A stretch of DNA of 5,220 nt from Burkholderiales bacterium. GTDB taxonomy: Bacteria; Pseudomonadota; Gammaproteobacteria; Burkholderiales; SG8-39. The position numbers were made by a program, and so were the translations under genes. Below are positions 3,678-5,220 of this stretch, one piece after another. The DNA lies in the NCBI GenBank assembly GCA_919902965.1, contig CAKKSJ010000177.1, positions 10,600-15,819 on the forward strand, in the 5' to 3' direction. The notes below the pieces were generated by a model. The model did no database searches. It was not told the DNA's origin and worked only from the letters and a program-made list of their open reading frames with translations. The first letter of the stretch is position 1. The number at the start of each line of letters is the position of its first letter.

Positions 3678-5220
3678 CTAGCCCGCCGGCTGCGCCCGCA
3701 GTTCCTTAGGCCCGATCCGCCTGTGGCGCATGACGCCGAAGACAATCGCCACCAGAACGAAAGCGGCGGTGATTGCCGAAACCGTATCGTCCGGGTGGAA
3801 CAAGGCAACAAAGGCCACGACCATGAGCACGGTTCGCAACAGGAAGTCTCCGGCCTTATTCTCCATCAGCCGCCCGAACATCGCGAGGGCGGTCCCGAAA
3901 GTGCCTACGGTCACGACCAGCGTGCTGCCGATCTGCGTCCAGCCGGGGTGCACCACGATTTCGGAGCGCGAGAATATGGCAAAGGTCATAAGCGTGATCG
4001 GCAGGCAGATGCGCAGCGCCTCCCACATGGTTTTCATGAAATTGGCCTCGGCGATCTTCGCGGAGATGGCCGCCGTGAGCGAAGTCGGCGGCGAAAGTTC
4101 GCCCCACACCGACAGCAGGAAGACGAAGAAATGCGCGACCCAGGGATTGACGCCGAGCTTGACCATGGGCGCGACGATCACCACCGCGCCGATGATGTAG
4201 GTCGCGGTCGGCGGCAGGCCCATGCCGACCAGCCAGCCGAAGATAAAAGACATGCCGATCATGGCCATGATATTCCACGAGCCGAGCTCGAGCAGCATGC
4301 CGCCCATGCGGTTGATGAAGCCGGTGACGGTGAACAGGCCGATCATGATGCCCAGGGTCGCCAGCAGCAAGGTCAGATAGGAGGTCATGTCGGCGTGGGT
4401 CTCTATGCTCAAGCGCACGTTGCCGAGGAAAGTCTCCTGCGCCGCCGCCGGGTCTTTCAGCAGGAACTTGAAGTAGAGGAAGTTGAGGAGCAGAAGCACG
4501 AACATGAAGGCCGTGGTATACAGCGCAGCGAGCAGCTCGCCCATGCCGATCGCGCCCATCATCGCCATCAGAAACACCACGCCGAGGAAGAAAATCGAGG
4601 TCTTGATCTGCTCGTAAGCCGATACGCCGGGCGCCACGATCGGGTCGCGCGGCAACAGGCGCACACAAATCAGATAGACGGCAAAAGCCAGCGACGAGTA
4701 ATAGATGAACGCGAGGGCGAAGCCGCGGGTCACCACGTCCCAGTAGGGTACGCCCAGGAACTCCGACATCAGGAAGGCGCCCACCCCCATCATCGGCGGC
4801 ATGATCAGGCCGCCCATCGACGCCGCGGTTTCGGTCGCGGCGGCGAAATATCCGGGCACGCCATAGCGCTTCATCAGCGGAATGGTGATGCTGCCGACCA
4901 CCACCGCGTTGGCCGAGCCGCTGCCGCTCACCATACCTATCGACAAGGACCCGAGCACCGCCGCCTGCGGCACCATCTGCCGGTTCGTGCCTGCAATCCT
5001 CTGCATGACACGGATCATCGCGCCCTGCGCGCCGAAGCCGTTGGCGACGGAAGCCAGCAGCAGAAAGGCGGCGATCAGGGTCAATGCAATCTGGCCGTAG
5101 ATGCCATAGATTCCGTTCGACATTTCGACCGTGCTGGAAGTGACTACGCGGTAAAAACTCGTGCCCGGATGCCAGAAGAAGTCGAGCGGGCTCATGTAGC
5201 CGAACATGGTGTAGAGCACG
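3678..5220 (-). CDS. TRAP transporter permease, 4TM/12TM fusion (TAXI type), C-terminal part
   Basis: The gene is cut by the right window edge; 513 C-terminal residues are visible (residue 1 here is the codon ending at 5219) and the reading frame stays open to the edge. It encodes an inner-membrane permease of the DctM (large TRAP subunit) family, which uses an ion gradient to import organic acids delivered by a periplasmic receptor. Family signatures include SGSGSANAVVVGSITIPLMK (98-117), AASMGGLIMPPMMG (132-145), GMGLPPTATY (332-341), AHFFVF (362-367) and SPPTSL (376-381), separated by many hydrophobic segments. The stretch before the first signature (SNGIYGIYG, then a membrane helix) resembles TAXI-type fused permeases, where a DctQ-like 4TM part precedes the 12TM part. 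The missing N-terminus is therefore probably a few hundred residues, including that fused small subunit. The C-terminus carries extra hydrophobic segments (about 420-500) and ends in a basic tail. No TAXI receptor gene is in view; it would be expected beyond the right edge. The gene converges on the M24/dehydrogenase operon. Internal GTG or ATG codons near the edge are not the start. Confidence 0.93.
   Translation of the reverse strand, partial: VLYTMFGYMSPLDFFWHPGTSFYRVVTSSTVEMSNGIYGIYGQIALTLIAAFLLLASVANGFGAQGAMIRVMQRIAGTNRQMVPQAAVLGSLSIGMVSGSGSANAVVVGSITIPLMKRYGVPGYFAAATETAASMGGLIMPPMMGVGAFLMSEFLGVPYWDVVTRGFALAFIYYSSLAFAVYLICVRLLPRDPIVAPGVSAYEQIKTSIFFLGVVFLMAMMGAIGMGELLAALYTTAFMFVLLLLNFLYFKFLLKDPAAAQETFLGNVRLSIETHADMTSYLTLLLATLGIMIGLFTVTGFINRMGGMLLELGSWNIMAMIGMSFIFGWLVGMGLPPTATYIIGAVVIVAPMVKLGVNPWVAHFFVFLLSVWGELSPPTSLTAAISAKIAEANFMKTMWEALRICLPITLMTFAIFSRSEIVVHPGWTQIGSTLVVTVGTFGTALAMFGRLMENKAGDFLLRTVLMVVAFVALFHPDDTVSAITAAFVLVAIVFGVMRHRRIGPKELRAQPAG

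Noticed and set aside
3730..4200. Plus-strand open frame of 156 codons opposite the TRAP permease
   Set aside because: Antisense to conserved DctM motifs; Thr/Ser/Lys/Met-rich composition reflects reverse reading of membrane-helix codons.
1..5220. CRISPR array, tRNA/rRNA, insertion sequence or phage genes
   Set aside because: No regularly spaced direct repeats, cloverleaf-like segments, transposase-like ORFs or terminal inverted repeats were seen on either strand.

Overview
The window is GC-rich, with dense, mostly G/C-ending codons. It looks like an accessory catabolic locus of a proteobacterium. A betaproteobacterium such as a Burkholderiales member is my best guess, from the combination of an IclR regulator, a solo M24-fold enzyme, a beta-hydroxyacid dehydrogenase and a TAXI-type TRAP permease. 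That taxonomic guess is inference only.

Layout from left to right. Positions 1-114 are non-coding or hold the last few codons of something outside the window, and include a perfect AT-only inverted repeat at 81-100. Positions 115-885 (minus) encode an IclR-family regulator. Positions 886-1056 form a divergent, AT-richer control region with several short inverted repeats and a plausible -10 for the rightward transcript. Positions 1057-1215 (plus) hold a possible 52-residue, cysteine-containing small protein with a good ribosome binding site. Positions 1274-2602 (plus) encode an M24 pita-bread-fold protein. Positions 2599-3576 (plus) encode an NAD(P)-dependent beta-hydroxyacid dehydrogenase-like protein whose start overlaps the previous stop (ATGA). 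Positions 3577-3677 are a short convergent gap. Positions 3678 to the right edge (minus) carry the C-terminal 513 residues of a 4TM/12TM fused TRAP transporter permease, whose start lies outside.

Working model (inference): the TRAP permease imports a small organic acid with a periplasmic TAXI receptor that is not in this window. The M24-fold enzyme cleaves or hydrolyses the compound or a derivative, and the dehydrogenase oxidises or reduces a hydroxyacid or semialdehyde product. The IclR protein senses a pathway compound and controls the divergent operon. The substrate cannot be read from the sequence.

The most interesting point is the M24 protein. Four of the five canonical metal ligands are present (D282, H359, E392, E407), but the second aspartate is a cysteine (C293). 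Its N-terminal half resembles the DMSP lyase DddP, yet its active-site neighbourhood differs. It is probably neither a standard Xaa-Pro peptidase nor a standard DddP, so its chemistry is open.
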